From: Saccharospirillum sp965652395
GTDB lineage: Bacteria; Pseudomonadota; Gammaproteobacteria; Pseudomonadales; Natronospirillaceae
Direction of reading: 5' to 3'
Assembly: GCA_965652395.1 (NCBI GenBank)
Contig: CBFGUW010000018.1
Coordinates: 1 to 64,000, forward strand
DNA: 64,000 nucleotides
The position numbers and the translations under genes are program-made. The notes under the pieces were generated by a model, which did no database searches, was not told the DNA's origin, and saw only the letters and a program-made list of their open reading frames with translations. Positions within the stretch are counted from its first letter, which is position 1; each line of letters begins with the position of its first letter. Below, in pieces: positions 19,584-30,747 of the stretch.

Positions 19584-19635
19584 ACGTAATTCTTCTCGCA
19601 GATTATCACCATGCTGCGACGCACCCCGCAGTAGC

Positions 19636-19686
19636 TTGTATCAGAGCAGAACCTGACCTAACATGAAAAACTAACCATTTGGTCGA
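19636..19686 (+). promoter_or_regulatory. Candidate promoter and RutR-like operator before uraH
   Basis: A -35-like TTGTAT (19636-19641), 17-bp spacer and TAACAT -10 (19659-19664) end about 55 bp before uraH. The palindrome CTAACCA-TT-TGGTCGA (19671-19686) covers the expected start point. It shares the ACCATTTGGTC/ACCATTCGGTC core with the site before guaD. Confidence 0.5.
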
Positions 19687-19720
19687 ATTCCATGAAAATC
19701 AGACACCTCAGAGTGCGTAC

Positions 19721-20068
19721 ATGACTACCAAAAGCCCCATCACTACCCACGTTCTGGACACCGTCACCGGGCGTCCGGCCGAAGGCCTGAATGTCACCCT
19801 CTTCAAGCGGGACGGCAACCACTGGTCTCAAATCGCTCAGGGAACCACCAACAACGACGGCCGCATTACCGATTGGCTAAGCGGGCAGTCCCGCGAAAAA
19901 GGCACTTACAAAGTCGACTTCGACACCGGAGCCTGGTTCCAACAACAGCAACGCGCCCTGTTTTACCCTCAGGTCAGCATCGTTTTCACCATAGAACAGC
20001 CGGATGAGCACTACCACATTCCACTACTGCTCAGCGACCACGGCTACACCACTTATCGCGGCAGCTGA
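19721..20068 (+). CDS. uraH: 5-hydroxyisourate hydrolase UraH
   Basis: A transthyretin-related protein that hydrolyses 5-hydroxyisourate to OHCU. The 115-residue length and both hallmarks are present: THVLDTVTGRPAEG at the N-terminus with the catalytic His10, and the C-terminal YRGS tetrapeptide. The ATG at 19721 gives the usual length; a TTG at 19679 would add 14 residues of no likeness to the family and would overlap the operator. It is upstream of the urate-oxidising protein, whose product it consumes. Confidence 0.95.
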   Translation: MTTKSPITTHVLDTVTGRPAEGLNVTLFKRDGNHWSQIAQGTTNNDGRITDWLSGQSREKGTYKVDFDTGAWFQQQQRALFYPQVSIVFTIEQPDEHYHIPLLLSDHGYTTYRGS

Positions 20069-20173
20069 CGAGGCATGCAAAGCGTTTCCGCAGTTTGATC
20101 ACTCGCAAAAACCGACATCACAAAACCAATCGGCCTTGTCGGTGCGAGCACTAAAATACCGAGGATAACAAGA

Positions 20174-21460
20174 ATGACCACGGCTTATTTAATGGACTGG
20201 CTGCAGATGTTCTTCCGCTGGTTCCATGTCATCGCAGGCATTGCCTGGATAGGTGCTTCCTTCTACTTCATCTGGTTGGACAACAACCTTGAAGAACCGC
20301 CTCAATGGAAAAAAGACAAGGGCATTAAAGGGGATCTCTGGGCTATTCATGGCGGTGGTTATTACGAAGTCGCCAAGTATGCCTTAGGCCCTGAAAAATC
20401 CCCGAGCCACCTGCACTGGTTCAAATGGGAAGCCTATACCACCTGGCTCACCGGTATGGTATTGATGATCCTTATCTATTATGTCGGCGCTCAAATTTAT
20501 CTGGTCGATGCCACCAAGTTCGCCTTCAGTACCTCCCAGGCCGTTGTTCTGTCGTTGCTGTCTCTAGCCATCGGCATGGGTGTTTACGAAGGCTTGGTAA
20601 AAACCCCCCTGCGCCACAACGGTCTCGCTTTCGGCATCGTACTGGCGATGCTGCTTACATTCTTCGCCTGGGTCATGTCCGTGCTCTTTTCCGGTCGCGG
20701 CGCCTACATTCAGGTCGGTGCTCTAATCGGCACCATCATGGCCGCCAACGTCTTGCTCGGCATCATGCCCGCCCAACGTGCCCTGGTAAACGCCGTCGAA
20801 AAAGGCGAAGCACCCGACCCGGAACCGGCCAAACTTGCCAAGCTGCGCTCCACCCACAACAACTACCTAACGCTGCCGGTCATCTTCATCATGCTCAGTA
20901 ATCATTACCCGATGACCTACGGCCATGAATGGAACTGGGCGGTATTGGCCGCCATCGGCTGCATCAGCGCTTACGCCAGGCACTTCTTCAACCTGCGTCA
21001 TCAAGGCAAGGTGCAACCCATGATTCTCGCAACCTCGCTCGCCGCTCTCGCCCTGCTAGCTTTCGTGATGACACCCTCACGCAGCCCAACAATAGAAACA
21101 GCCCAAGCCTCCCAATCCGATATGGAAACCAAAACTGCGGCGCAAGATAGCATCGCGCACAATCAGAACTCTGATCAGCCCATCGACATGGCAAACGCCG
21201 ATTTAAACGAAACTCAAAGAGCCCGGATGGATGAAATTCTCGAAACTAGGTGCGCCACCTGCCACGCCACCCAGCCAACCGACTCCATGTTCAACAGCCC
21301 ACCCGCCGGCCTGATCCTGACTGACACGTCTAAAGCATTGCCACTGGCCGACCGGGTACTCAACACGCTGCGCACCGGTTATATGCCCCTGGCAAATCGC
21401 AGTGGCATGACGGATGAAGAGAGAGCGAATTTGATTGGTTGGTTGGAGGAGAAAAAGTAG
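20174..21460 (+). CDS. puuD: PuuD membrane urate oxidase with C-terminal cytochrome c
   Basis: This 428-residue protein is the membrane type of urate oxidase, which produces 5-hydroxyisourate. About nine hydrophobic helices fill residues 8-300; the first contains RWFHVIAGIAWIGASFYF. After a Gln/Asp-rich linker (305-345) comes a cytochrome c domain with the heme motif CATCH (C360, C363, H364) and a later Met in a GYMPLAN loop. Electrons from urate would thus pass to the respiratory chain and no hydrogen peroxide need be made. A family B repeat follows the stop. Confidence 0.93.
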   Translation: MTTAYLMDWLQMFFRWFHVIAGIAWIGASFYFIWLDNNLEEPPQWKKDKGIKGDLWAIHGGGYYEVAKYALGPEKSPSHLHWFKWEAYTTWLTGMVLMILIYYVGAQIYLVDATKFAFSTSQAVVLSLLSLAIGMGVYEGLVKTPLRHNGLAFGIVLAMLLTFFAWVMSVLFSGRGAYIQVGALIGTIMAANVLLGIMPAQRALVNAVEKGEAPDPEPAKLAKLRSTHNNYLTLPVIFIMLSNHYPMTYGHEWNWAVLAAIGCISAYARHFFNLRHQGKVQPMILATSLAALALLAFVMTPSRSPTIETAQASQSDMETKTAAQDSIAHNQNSDQPIDMANADLNETQRARMDEILETRCATCHATQPTDSMFNSPPAGLILTDTSKALPLADRVLNTLRTGYMPLANRSGMTDEERANLIGWLEEKK

Positions 21461-21472
21461 ATATGGGGAGAT

Positions 21473-21526
21473 GCTTAATGGGAGACGGGAGACGCTAAAA
21501 ACAGCATTTCCCGTCTCCCGTTAAGC
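21473..21526. repeat. Family B inverted repeat, copy 1
   Basis: GCTTAATGGGAGACGGGA at 21473-21490 pairs with its near-complement at 21509-21526, with one mismatch. It lies between the convergent puuD and aminotransferase genes, where a hairpin could also act as a terminator, although no T-run follows. Confidence 0.75.
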
Positions 21527-21548
21527 GTTAAGCATTTCCCACAAAGCT

Positions 21549-22730
21549 TTAAGCTTCTACACGCAAATAAGGCTGCTTCTGCAAAAATTCACCTATTCGT
21601 TCAATAGCTTCAGCCAGCCAAGGTATATCCGCCGTGTAGGCGATACGCACTGCTGTATTTTCAGTGGCACCGCCAAAATCTATACCCGGCGTTACCGCAA
21701 CGCCCGTCTCTTCCAATAACGCCTGGCACCAATAGGCCGCGTTATCACATACGCCTGATACATCCACATATAAATAGAAGGCGCCATCAGGCCGTGCGAG
21801 GAGTGGCAGGCCCAATGCTTCCAGTTCCGGTATCAAAAAATCACGTCGCTGCTTCAGCAGATCCCTCCGTGCAAAGCACTCGGCTTCCACATTCGGCTCG
21901 AAAGCGGTTAACGCCGCAGCCTGTGCAACGGCGGGTGCGGATAAATAAAGGTTCTGCGCCAATCGGGATACCGCAGTTTCAGCGCCTTCCGGAACAACCA
22001 GCCAACCCAATCGCCAACCGGTCATGCCATAGAATTTGGAAAAGCTCTGCATTACCCAGGCGTCGGGATAGATCTCCAACGCCGAAGGAGGCAGTTCATC
22101 GGTAAAGGTCAGACCGTGATATATTTCATCGGCAAACAGCGCAATATCGTGACGTTTGCAGAACTCGGCCGCCTGCATCCATTCCTCACGAGTCAACACT
22201 TGCCCGGTCGGGTTGCAGGGTGAGGCCAACAATACGCCTTGGGTATTCTCGGTATAAGCCTGCTCCAACGCCGGTTGCGACAAACGCAACCCATCATCGG
22301 ACAAAGGAACCGAAACAGGCACCCCATTCACCACTTCCAGAAAATTACGGTTACAAGGGTAACCCGGCTCAGGCAGCAACACCTGCTTGCCAGGATCAAT
22401 CACCGCGGAAAACGCCAGCAACAAAGCCGTAGAACCCCCCGGGGTCACCACTATCCGGCTCGGTGCCACATCAACCCCGTGCCAACGCCGATACCGATCC
22501 GCGATCGCCTCCTGCAAGGCAGGCATCCCGGTCGCGGCCGTATAACCCGTATGCCCCTCAGCGAGCGCCCGCTGGCCCGCCTGAACAATCGCACCGGGCG
22601 TACCAAAATCCGGCTCGCCCACATAGAGACCGATAACCGATCGGCCCTCAGCGGCAAGCCCCTTGGCACGGGCCAGAATCTCCATCACATGAAAGGGTTG
22701 GATGCGGTTGGTACGGTCAGCCAGTTTCAT
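21549..22730 (-). CDS. Class I/II aminotransferase, PLP-dependent
   Basis: A 393-residue fold type I aminotransferase. Signature residues are visible: SPCNPTGQVLT, FADEIYHGL with the Asp that holds the PLP ring nitrogen, and the Schiff-base lysine in SFSKFYGMTGWRLGW. Sequence pattern near the N-terminus (VGEPDFGTP, GHTGYTAATGMPALQEAI) fits the aspartate/alanine/valine group of subfamily I-gamma or a close relative. Substrate cannot be told from the sequence. It is divergent from gluQ across 83 bp. Confidence 0.85.
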   Translation of the reverse strand: MKLADRTNRIQPFHVMEILARAKGLAAEGRSVIGLYVGEPDFGTPGAIVQAGQRALAEGHTGYTAATGMPALQEAIADRYRRWHGVDVAPSRIVVTPGGSTALLLAFSAVIDPGKQVLLPEPGYPCNRNFLEVVNGVPVSVPLSDDGLRLSQPALEQAYTENTQGVLLASPCNPTGQVLTREEWMQAAEFCKRHDIALFADEIYHGLTFTDELPPSALEIYPDAWVMQSFSKFYGMTGWRLGWLVVPEGAETAVSRLAQNLYLSAPAVAQAAALTAFEPNVEAECFARRDLLKQRRDFLIPELEALGLPLLARPDGAFYLYVDVSGVCDNAAYWCQALLEETGVAVTPGIDFGGATENTAVRIAYTADIPWLAEAIERIGEFLQKQPYLRVEA

Positions 22731-22816
22731 CGGGCGTCCTGTGGGTAGGCTTGGAGGCAGGCATAATGCAAAATGTGGCCATGATTGTGAAGTGACTCAC
22801 CTTTGGAGAGGAATTG

Positions 22817-23776
22817 ATGGGGACCGCTAGAAGCTTGACGAGAGACGGGAGACGCCGGGCGAAAAACGCCACTGAATCGCCTCAAGCGTCTTCCGTCTCC
22901 CGTTCAGCATCCAGCAAAAAAACCTACAAAGGCCGCTTCGCCCCTTCACCCACCGGCCCACTGCACCTCGGTTCGTTGCTCGCCGCCGTAGTCAGCTACC
23001 TCGACGCCCGCTGGCATCAGGGCAGTTGGCTTGTGCGCATTGAAGATCTCGATCCACCCCGGGAACAGCCCGGCGCCAGCCAATCGATACTCCACAGCCT
23101 GGAAGCCCATGGTCTGCTCTGGGATGAAGAAATTCGCTACCAAAGCCAAAGAGGCGACGCCTACGAAACCGCTCTTCATCACCTGGCGGAACAAGGTCAG
23201 ATCTTCTGGTGCCAATGCAGCCGCAAACAACTGGGTGGCGCCGTGGTCTATCCCGGTTATTGCCGTCAATACACCCATCCCAGACCGAACAGCGCCATAC
23301 GCTACCGCGCGCCCAACACACAAATCAGCTTCGAAGACCGCTTCCAAGGCCCCCAAAGCGCAAACCTCGCCGACGACTACGGCGACGTCGTCATCCGCCG
23401 TCGCGACGGCCTTTACGCCTACCAGCTCGCCGTCACCGTAGACGACCTGGACCAAGGCATCACCCACGTGGTTCGGGGCACCGACCTGCTCTCCTCCACC
23501 TACTGGCAACAGTCCTTATTCCACGCCTTCGGCGCCGAACCACCCAACTATGCCCACTTCCCTGTCATCCTCGGCCCGGACGGTCACAAACTCAGCAAAC
23601 AAAACCATGCTCCAGCTATCGACAATAAGGCCCCCTCTATCAACCTACAGCGAATCTTCGGTTACCTGGGCTTCGATATCGCGTTGGATCGACCTGAAAT
23701 AATGCTCAGACAAGCGATCGGGTTTTGGCCCCATCATGTTTTGGCGGGCCAAAGTGATATTAAGCAATCAGACTGA
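22817..23776 (+). CDS. gluQ: Glutamyl-Q tRNA(Asp) synthetase with repeat-derived N-terminus
   Basis: GluQ (YadB) attaches glutamate to queuosine in tRNA(Asp). It is a class I synthetase lacking the anticodon-binding domain. The HIGH-like motif is PSPTGPLHLGS, the zinc cysteines lie in WCQCSRKQL and YPGYC, and the KMSKS-like loop is KLSKQN. From the ATG at 22817 the protein has 319 residues, about 30 more than usual. The extra N-terminus is encoded by a family B repeat (22833-22908). No other start codon lies between 22835 and the catalytic domain, so the repeat has to be translated. The ATG has GGAGAGG upstream. dksA, which I recall upstream in Pseudomonas, is not in this position. Confidence 0.93.
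   Translation: MGTARSLTRDGRRRAKNATESPQASSVSRSASSKKTYKGRFAPSPTGPLHLGSLLAAVVSYLDARWHQGSWLVRIEDLDPPREQPGASQSILHSLEAHGLLWDEEIRYQSQRGDAYETALHHLAEQGQIFWCQCSRKQLGGAVVYPGYCRQYTHPRPNSAIRYRAPNTQISFEDRFQGPQSANLADDYGDVVIRRRDGLYAYQLAVTVDDLDQGITHVVRGTDLLSSTYWQQSLFHAFGAEPPNYAHFPVILGPDGHKLSKQNHAPAIDNKAPSINLQRIFGYLGFDIALDRPEIMLRQAIGFWPHHVLAGQSDIKQSD
22833..22908 (+). repeat. Family B repeat inside the gluQ coding start
   Basis: GCTTGACGAGAGACGGGAGA... (22833-22855) pairs with ...GCGTCTTCCGTCTCCCGTTCAGC at 22886-22908 to form a hairpin just after the gluQ start. The same wording recurs at 21473, 32206, 37525 and 53706. In frame it adds basic and Ser-rich residues to GluQ. Confidence 0.8.
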
Positions 23777-23852
23777 GATAATTCTTTCCGCACGACATCC
23801 TAAACACGGTCAATACCAACCGCCGAGTTAAGTTTCGAGCCACAGCTGGCTA

Positions 23853-23965
23853 GCGCCGGGAACCCGGTGGTCTTATCAAGGGTGGTTCGCAGCAGGGATG
23901 CTGCGATCCAGGCCCCATGGACGGGTTTATGCCGACCCTTGATAAGACCACCGGGTTTCCGGCGC
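23853..23965 (+). repeat. Family A long inverted repeat, copy 2
   Basis: Arms of about 31 bp (starting GCGCCGGGAACCC and ending with its near-complement at 23965) flank the type I core GCAGCAGGGATGCTGC followed by GCCCCATGGACGGGTTT. CTAG lies at the left border and GCGGGTT at the right border, as in other copies. It fills most of the 312 bp between gluQ and the histidine kinase; nothing else was seen there. Confidence 0.88.
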
Positions 23966-24088
23966 GGGTTCCAAGCAACGTAACCACAGCAAACCATCGC
24001 CACGAACCAATAATTAGGTACCAAACTGGCGAAGTCAGGCTCTCGGGTTTAGGCTTGCAGGGACGTAGTTCAGCTGGCAACCCCGCCT

Positions 24089-25720
24089 ATGATCAAGGTC
24101 AACGCCTATCTCGCCAGACGCCTTCTCGTCGCCCTGTTTTCCGGCGTCGTCTTCGCGCTCCTGGCCACCATCTTCATGCAGTACGTCAGCCTGACACGCA
24201 CCATGGAAGGCCTGCGCGACCGCAACGTCGACGCCTCACTCAGCAACATGATGCCACTGATCAGCGAATCGATGTGGGCCTTCGACATCGACAGCGTCAT
24301 CCGAGCCGCCGAAGCCCTATTGCGAGATCCCTACATCACCGGCGTAGCCATCCGCTCAGTCGAAGGTGAAGTCAACCTGCAACTCGGCGACCTCCACGAT
24401 GTCCCCGCCGACCGACTCAAACCAACCGACAACCGCCGCGAAATAGCCGATGGCCAAGCCCTGCTCATTTCCACCCCGGTCATCCACACCTTCAACGGCA
24501 ACCACACCACCATCGGCTGGATCTACCTGCGCAGCGACAACCGTGTAATCACCAGCCAGGTCCGCCTGGTCCTGGGAGGAGTCCTGATCTCCGCCGTGAT
24601 CGCACTAGTCCTCTTATTGTTCGTACTTTACGGCGTCGTACAAAGGCTCGTCGCCCAACCCATCCAACGCTTTTCCGACTACGTCAACCGCATCGCGCCC
24701 GACAACTTCGAGCGCTGGACTGAATACCGCGAGCCCAACCTGGAACGTCGCCAGGACGAAGTCGGCCAACTCTACAACGTATTCAAACGCCAACACCGCA
24801 CGCTCATCGAACACGATAGAGCCCTGCAGGAACACCGAGCCAACCTCGAACAAACCGTCGAACAGCGCACCCGGGAACTGCAGCAAAGCAACGAAGAACT
24901 CTCCGCCTCACTGGAAAAACTGAAAATCGCACAGGAAGAACTCCTGCAAAGTGAAAAACTCGCCTCACTGGGCAACCTCGTCAGTGGCGTCGCCCATGAA
25001 GTGAATACTCCTTTAGGCATATCCATCACCGCCGCCAGCCACCTCACCTCAGAGGTTCGGCTGGTCAGCACCGCTTTGACGGAAAACACCCTGAAAAAAT
25101 CCGATCTGGAACGCTTCTTTGAAGAATGCCGGGAGACCGGTGACCTGCTTTCCAAAAATCTGGACCGCGCCGCAAGACTGGTCAGCTCCTTCAAACAGGT
25201 CGCCGTCGACCAAACCAGCGAAGAACAACGCCACATCAACCTGCACGCCTATGTGGACGAAGTGCTCACCAGTTTGAGGCCCAAATACAAAAACACTCCG
25301 GTGACCGTCGTTAACGACATCGCAGCTGACATCACATTGGTTCTCAGCCCGGGCGCCCTCTCCCAGGTCATCACCAACCTGGTGATCAACTCCTTGCTGC
25401 ACGGTTTCGACGACGGCCATCTGCCCGGCCGGATTCGGCTTTCAACCACCCGGCTCGACCCGCAAACCCTTGTCCTGCTGTACGAAGACAACGGCCAGGG
25501 CATGAGCGAAGAAACACTGAAACACATATTCGACCCCTTCTACACCACTCGACGTTCCAGTGGCGGCAGCGGATTGGGAATGAATATTGTATTCAACCTG
25601 GTCACCGGCAAATTGGGCGGTCGTATCCAGGTGGAAAACCCACCGCACCAAGGGTGTCGTATCAGCATCAGCCTGCCGCTGACCGAGCAGGTAGTCGAAC
25701 AGATGGAACCCCAGACATGA
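24089..25720 (+). CDS. Membrane sensor histidine kinase
   Basis: A 543-residue two-TM sensor kinase. A helix at about 10-30 and another at 168-190 enclose a periplasmic sensor domain of about 135 residues. A HAMP-like linker, a coiled coil (240-290) and the dimerisation domain with H303 in VAHEVNTPLG follow; the NTPLG variant is typical of a hybrid-like HisKA subgroup. The ATPase domain has DNGQGM and GSGLGMNIVFNLV boxes. Its TGA overlaps the response regulator start (ATGA), so the two form a pair. The signal is unknown. The pair separates gluQ from cbrX-cbrA, which are close together in Pseudomonas as I recall. Confidence 0.9.
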   Translation: MIKVNAYLARRLLVALFSGVVFALLATIFMQYVSLTRTMEGLRDRNVDASLSNMMPLISESMWAFDIDSVIRAAEALLRDPYITGVAIRSVEGEVNLQLGDLHDVPADRLKPTDNRREIADGQALLISTPVIHTFNGNHTTIGWIYLRSDNRVITSQVRLVLGGVLISAVIALVLLLFVLYGVVQRLVAQPIQRFSDYVNRIAPDNFERWTEYREPNLERRQDEVGQLYNVFKRQHRTLIEHDRALQEHRANLEQTVEQRTRELQQSNEELSASLEKLKIAQEELLQSEKLASLGNLVSGVAHEVNTPLGISITAASHLTSEVRLVSTALTENTLKKSDLERFFEECRETGDLLSKNLDRAARLVSSFKQVAVDQTSEEQRHINLHAYVDEVLTSLRPKYKNTPVTVVNDIAADITLVLSPGALSQVITNLVINSLLHGFDDGHLPGRIRLSTTRLDPQTLVLLYEDNGQGMSEETLKHIFDPFYTTRRSSGGSGLGMNIVFNLVTGKLGGRIQVENPPHQGCRISISLPLTEQVVEQMEPQT

Positions 25721-27258
25721 ATGACGAACTGATTTTCGCCGACGAACAGGACGACCAGCCGGAAAAACAGCCGCCACGGCCCTGGAAAATACTCATCGTC
25801 GACGACGATGAAGAAGTCCACACCATCACCAAACTAGCGCTGCGCAACTTCCAATTCGACGGGCGTGCGCTCACCTTCCTGCACAGCCACAGTGCCCGGG
25901 AAGGGCTGGCCATGATCGAGCGCCATCCCGACGTCGCCCTCTGTCTGCTCGACGTCGTCATGGAAAGCGAACACGCCGGACTCGACATGGTCGGCGAAAT
26001 ACGCAGCCGACTGCGCAACACCTTCGTCCGCATCGTCCTGCGTACCGGACAGCCCGGCCAGGCGCCCGAAGAAACCATCATCGCCGACTACGACATCAAC
26101 GACTACAAAGAAAAAACCGAACTCACCCGTGGCAAACTGCACACTCTTTTATACTCCTGCCTGCGCAGCTACCGCGACATACTCGCCCTCGAACGCAACC
26201 GCCAGGGACTGGAGCGAATTCTGCTCGCCTCCACCCAACTGCAGCAGAAAACCTTTCTGAAAGACTTCGCCCACGGCATCCTGGAGCAGATATCCGCCAT
26301 CCTCTCGCCCGACGAAGACGCCCTCTACGCCCAATGCGAAGGTGTCGCCGCCCACGAACGCTCCGGCCATCTCACCGTCGTCGCCGGTACGGGCCAGTAT
26401 CGGAACGCCATCGGACGCGACGTAAGCGACCTGTTACCCAAGGACACCCATACCTTCATAAGCCACAAAGACCCGGGCTTTCAATCCCGACACCTCGCTG
26501 ACGGCTACCTCTGCCTTTATCGCTCCAGCGAAATGCACCTCAGCCTGCTCTACCTGAAAGGCCTGACCGCACGCAACGCCATGGAAAAGCACCTGCTCGA
26601 AGTCTTCTGCCAAAACGCCCTCACCGCCTTCGAAAATCTCTCATTGCGGACCGAACTCGAAGACAGCCAACGCGAAATCGTCTTCCTGCTCGGCGACGCC
26701 GTCGAGCATCGCTCCCGGGAAACCGGCCAACACCTGCGCCGGGTCGCCGAAATCAGCTACTTCCTCGCAAAAGCCAGCGGCCTGGCCGAGCACGAAGCCA
26801 TACTCATCCGCGAGGCCGCCCCCCTGCACGACCTCGGCAAAATCGCCATCCCCGACTCCGTGCTCAACAAACCAGGGGCACTCAACCCCGAAGAATGGGA
26901 AGTGATGAAAACCCACGCCCAGGAAGGCTATGACATGCTTCACCAATCCGACAAACCCATCCTCAGAACCGGCGCACTCATCGCCCTCGACCACCACGAA
27001 CGCTGGGACGGCAAAGGCTACCCCCGTGGCCTCGCAGGCAACCAAATCAGCCTCGCCGGACGCATCACCGCCATCGCCGACGTATTCGACGCCCTCAGCA
27101 GCCGCCGCTGCTACAAAGAACCCTGGTCGATGGACAAGGTAAAAACCCTTTTTGAAAAAGAAAAAGGCACCCACTTCGACCCAACCCTGATCGACCTGCT
27201 CTTAAAACACTGGGATGAAATCACCGGGATCAAAAGACAGTTCCCGGACAAGAAGTAA
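25717..27258 (+). CDS. Response regulator REC-DUF3369-HD-GYP
   Basis: A 513-residue regulator. The receiver domain (about 20-150) has the acidic pair VDDDEE, phospho-acceptor Asp in LCLLDVVME, and a late Lys in YKEKTEL. Residues about 170-330 fit the DUF3369 middle domain. The C-terminal HD-GYP phosphodiesterase is complete: HRSRETGQHL, LHDLGKIAIPD, a later HAQEGYDML, DHHERWDGKGYP and ADVFDALSS. It should hydrolyse c-di-GMP under control of the kinase upstream. I chose the ATG at 25717 in the ATGA overlap; the longer upstream frame lies within the kinase gene. Confidence 0.92.
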   Translation: MNDELIFADEQDDQPEKQPPRPWKILIVDDDEEVHTITKLALRNFQFDGRALTFLHSHSAREGLAMIERHPDVALCLLDVVMESEHAGLDMVGEIRSRLRNTFVRIVLRTGQPGQAPEETIIADYDINDYKEKTELTRGKLHTLLYSCLRSYRDILALERNRQGLERILLASTQLQQKTFLKDFAHGILEQISAILSPDEDALYAQCEGVAAHERSGHLTVVAGTGQYRNAIGRDVSDLLPKDTHTFISHKDPGFQSRHLADGYLCLYRSSEMHLSLLYLKGLTARNAMEKHLLEVFCQNALTAFENLSLRTELEDSQREIVFLLGDAVEHRSRETGQHLRRVAEISYFLAKASGLAEHEAILIREAAPLHDLGKIAIPDSVLNKPGALNPEEWEVMKTHAQEGYDMLHQSDKPILRTGALIALDHHERWDGKGYPRGLAGNQISLAGRITAIADVFDALSSRRCYKEPWSMDKVKTLFEKEKGTHFDPTLIDLLLKHWDEITGIKRQFPDKK

Positions 27259-27287
27259 TGGCTATCAGGAATTGGCACAACACAAAA

Positions 27288-27413
27288 CCCCGCTGCCGGG
27301 TGGTGCCGTCCAGGGGGAGTCGGCAGCAGGGATGCTGCCGTCTAGCTCCGAAACGTCGGACCGATAGGGACATATCTACAGCGACCCCTGGAGGGCATCA
27401 CCCGGCACCGGGG
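27288..27413 (+). repeat. Family A long inverted repeat, copy 3 (type II core)
   Basis: Arms start CCCCGCTGCCGGGTGG and close with ...CCCGGCACCGGGG at 27413. The core hairpin reads GGCAGCAGGGATGCTGCC, and the second half carries TCTAGC and CTACAGCGACCCCTGG, the wording of type II copies at 34924 and 36043. It separates the HD-GYP regulator from cbrX. Confidence 0.85.
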
Positions 27414-27491
27414 TGAACCACTGCCACCGGCCCCTTACCAAAGCCCCCAACTGCGGTTACCATGACCGCCGCATTCTGAAGCGTCGCGCCC

Positions 27492-27658
27492 ATGTCACTG
27501 TCGTTATTGCTAAAACTCCTCATCATGCCGGTCTACCTGCTGCTACCGTTCACCCTCGAACTGAACGGCAGCCCGGCCGCCTGGATATTCCCCTTCCTGA
27601 TATGGGCCGTCCTCATCCTCGTCAACGGCCTCGCCGAATATCTCAGGAGCAAACGCTG

Positions 27659-27659
<1 letters not shown>
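27492..27659 (+). CDS. cbrX: CbrX-like small membrane protein, coupled to cbrA
   Basis: A 55-residue gene with ATG at 27492 and TGA at 27657-27659, overlapping the cbrA start as TGATG. The product has two hydrophobic stretches (residues 3-20 and 30-48), a short polar turn ELNGSP, and a basic end LRSKR. A small membrane protein called CbrX is encoded in the same place in Pseudomonas and is translationally coupled to cbrA. Length, topology and overlap all agree. Its role in CbrA synthesis or assembly is inferred from that case. Confidence 0.8.
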
Positions 27660-30607
<2,948 letters not shown>

Positions 30608-30747
30608 GGGCACGTTTGAGTATGAGGCCACACATTCCGGCCCGGCCCCTCAGCGATGCAGTAGAAGCCCACTGGCTTCGCGATTTGACGTAACAACCAA
30701 CACCGGGAAAGCCCATTCCAGGGCCTACACGGTGACGGAGGCGATTC

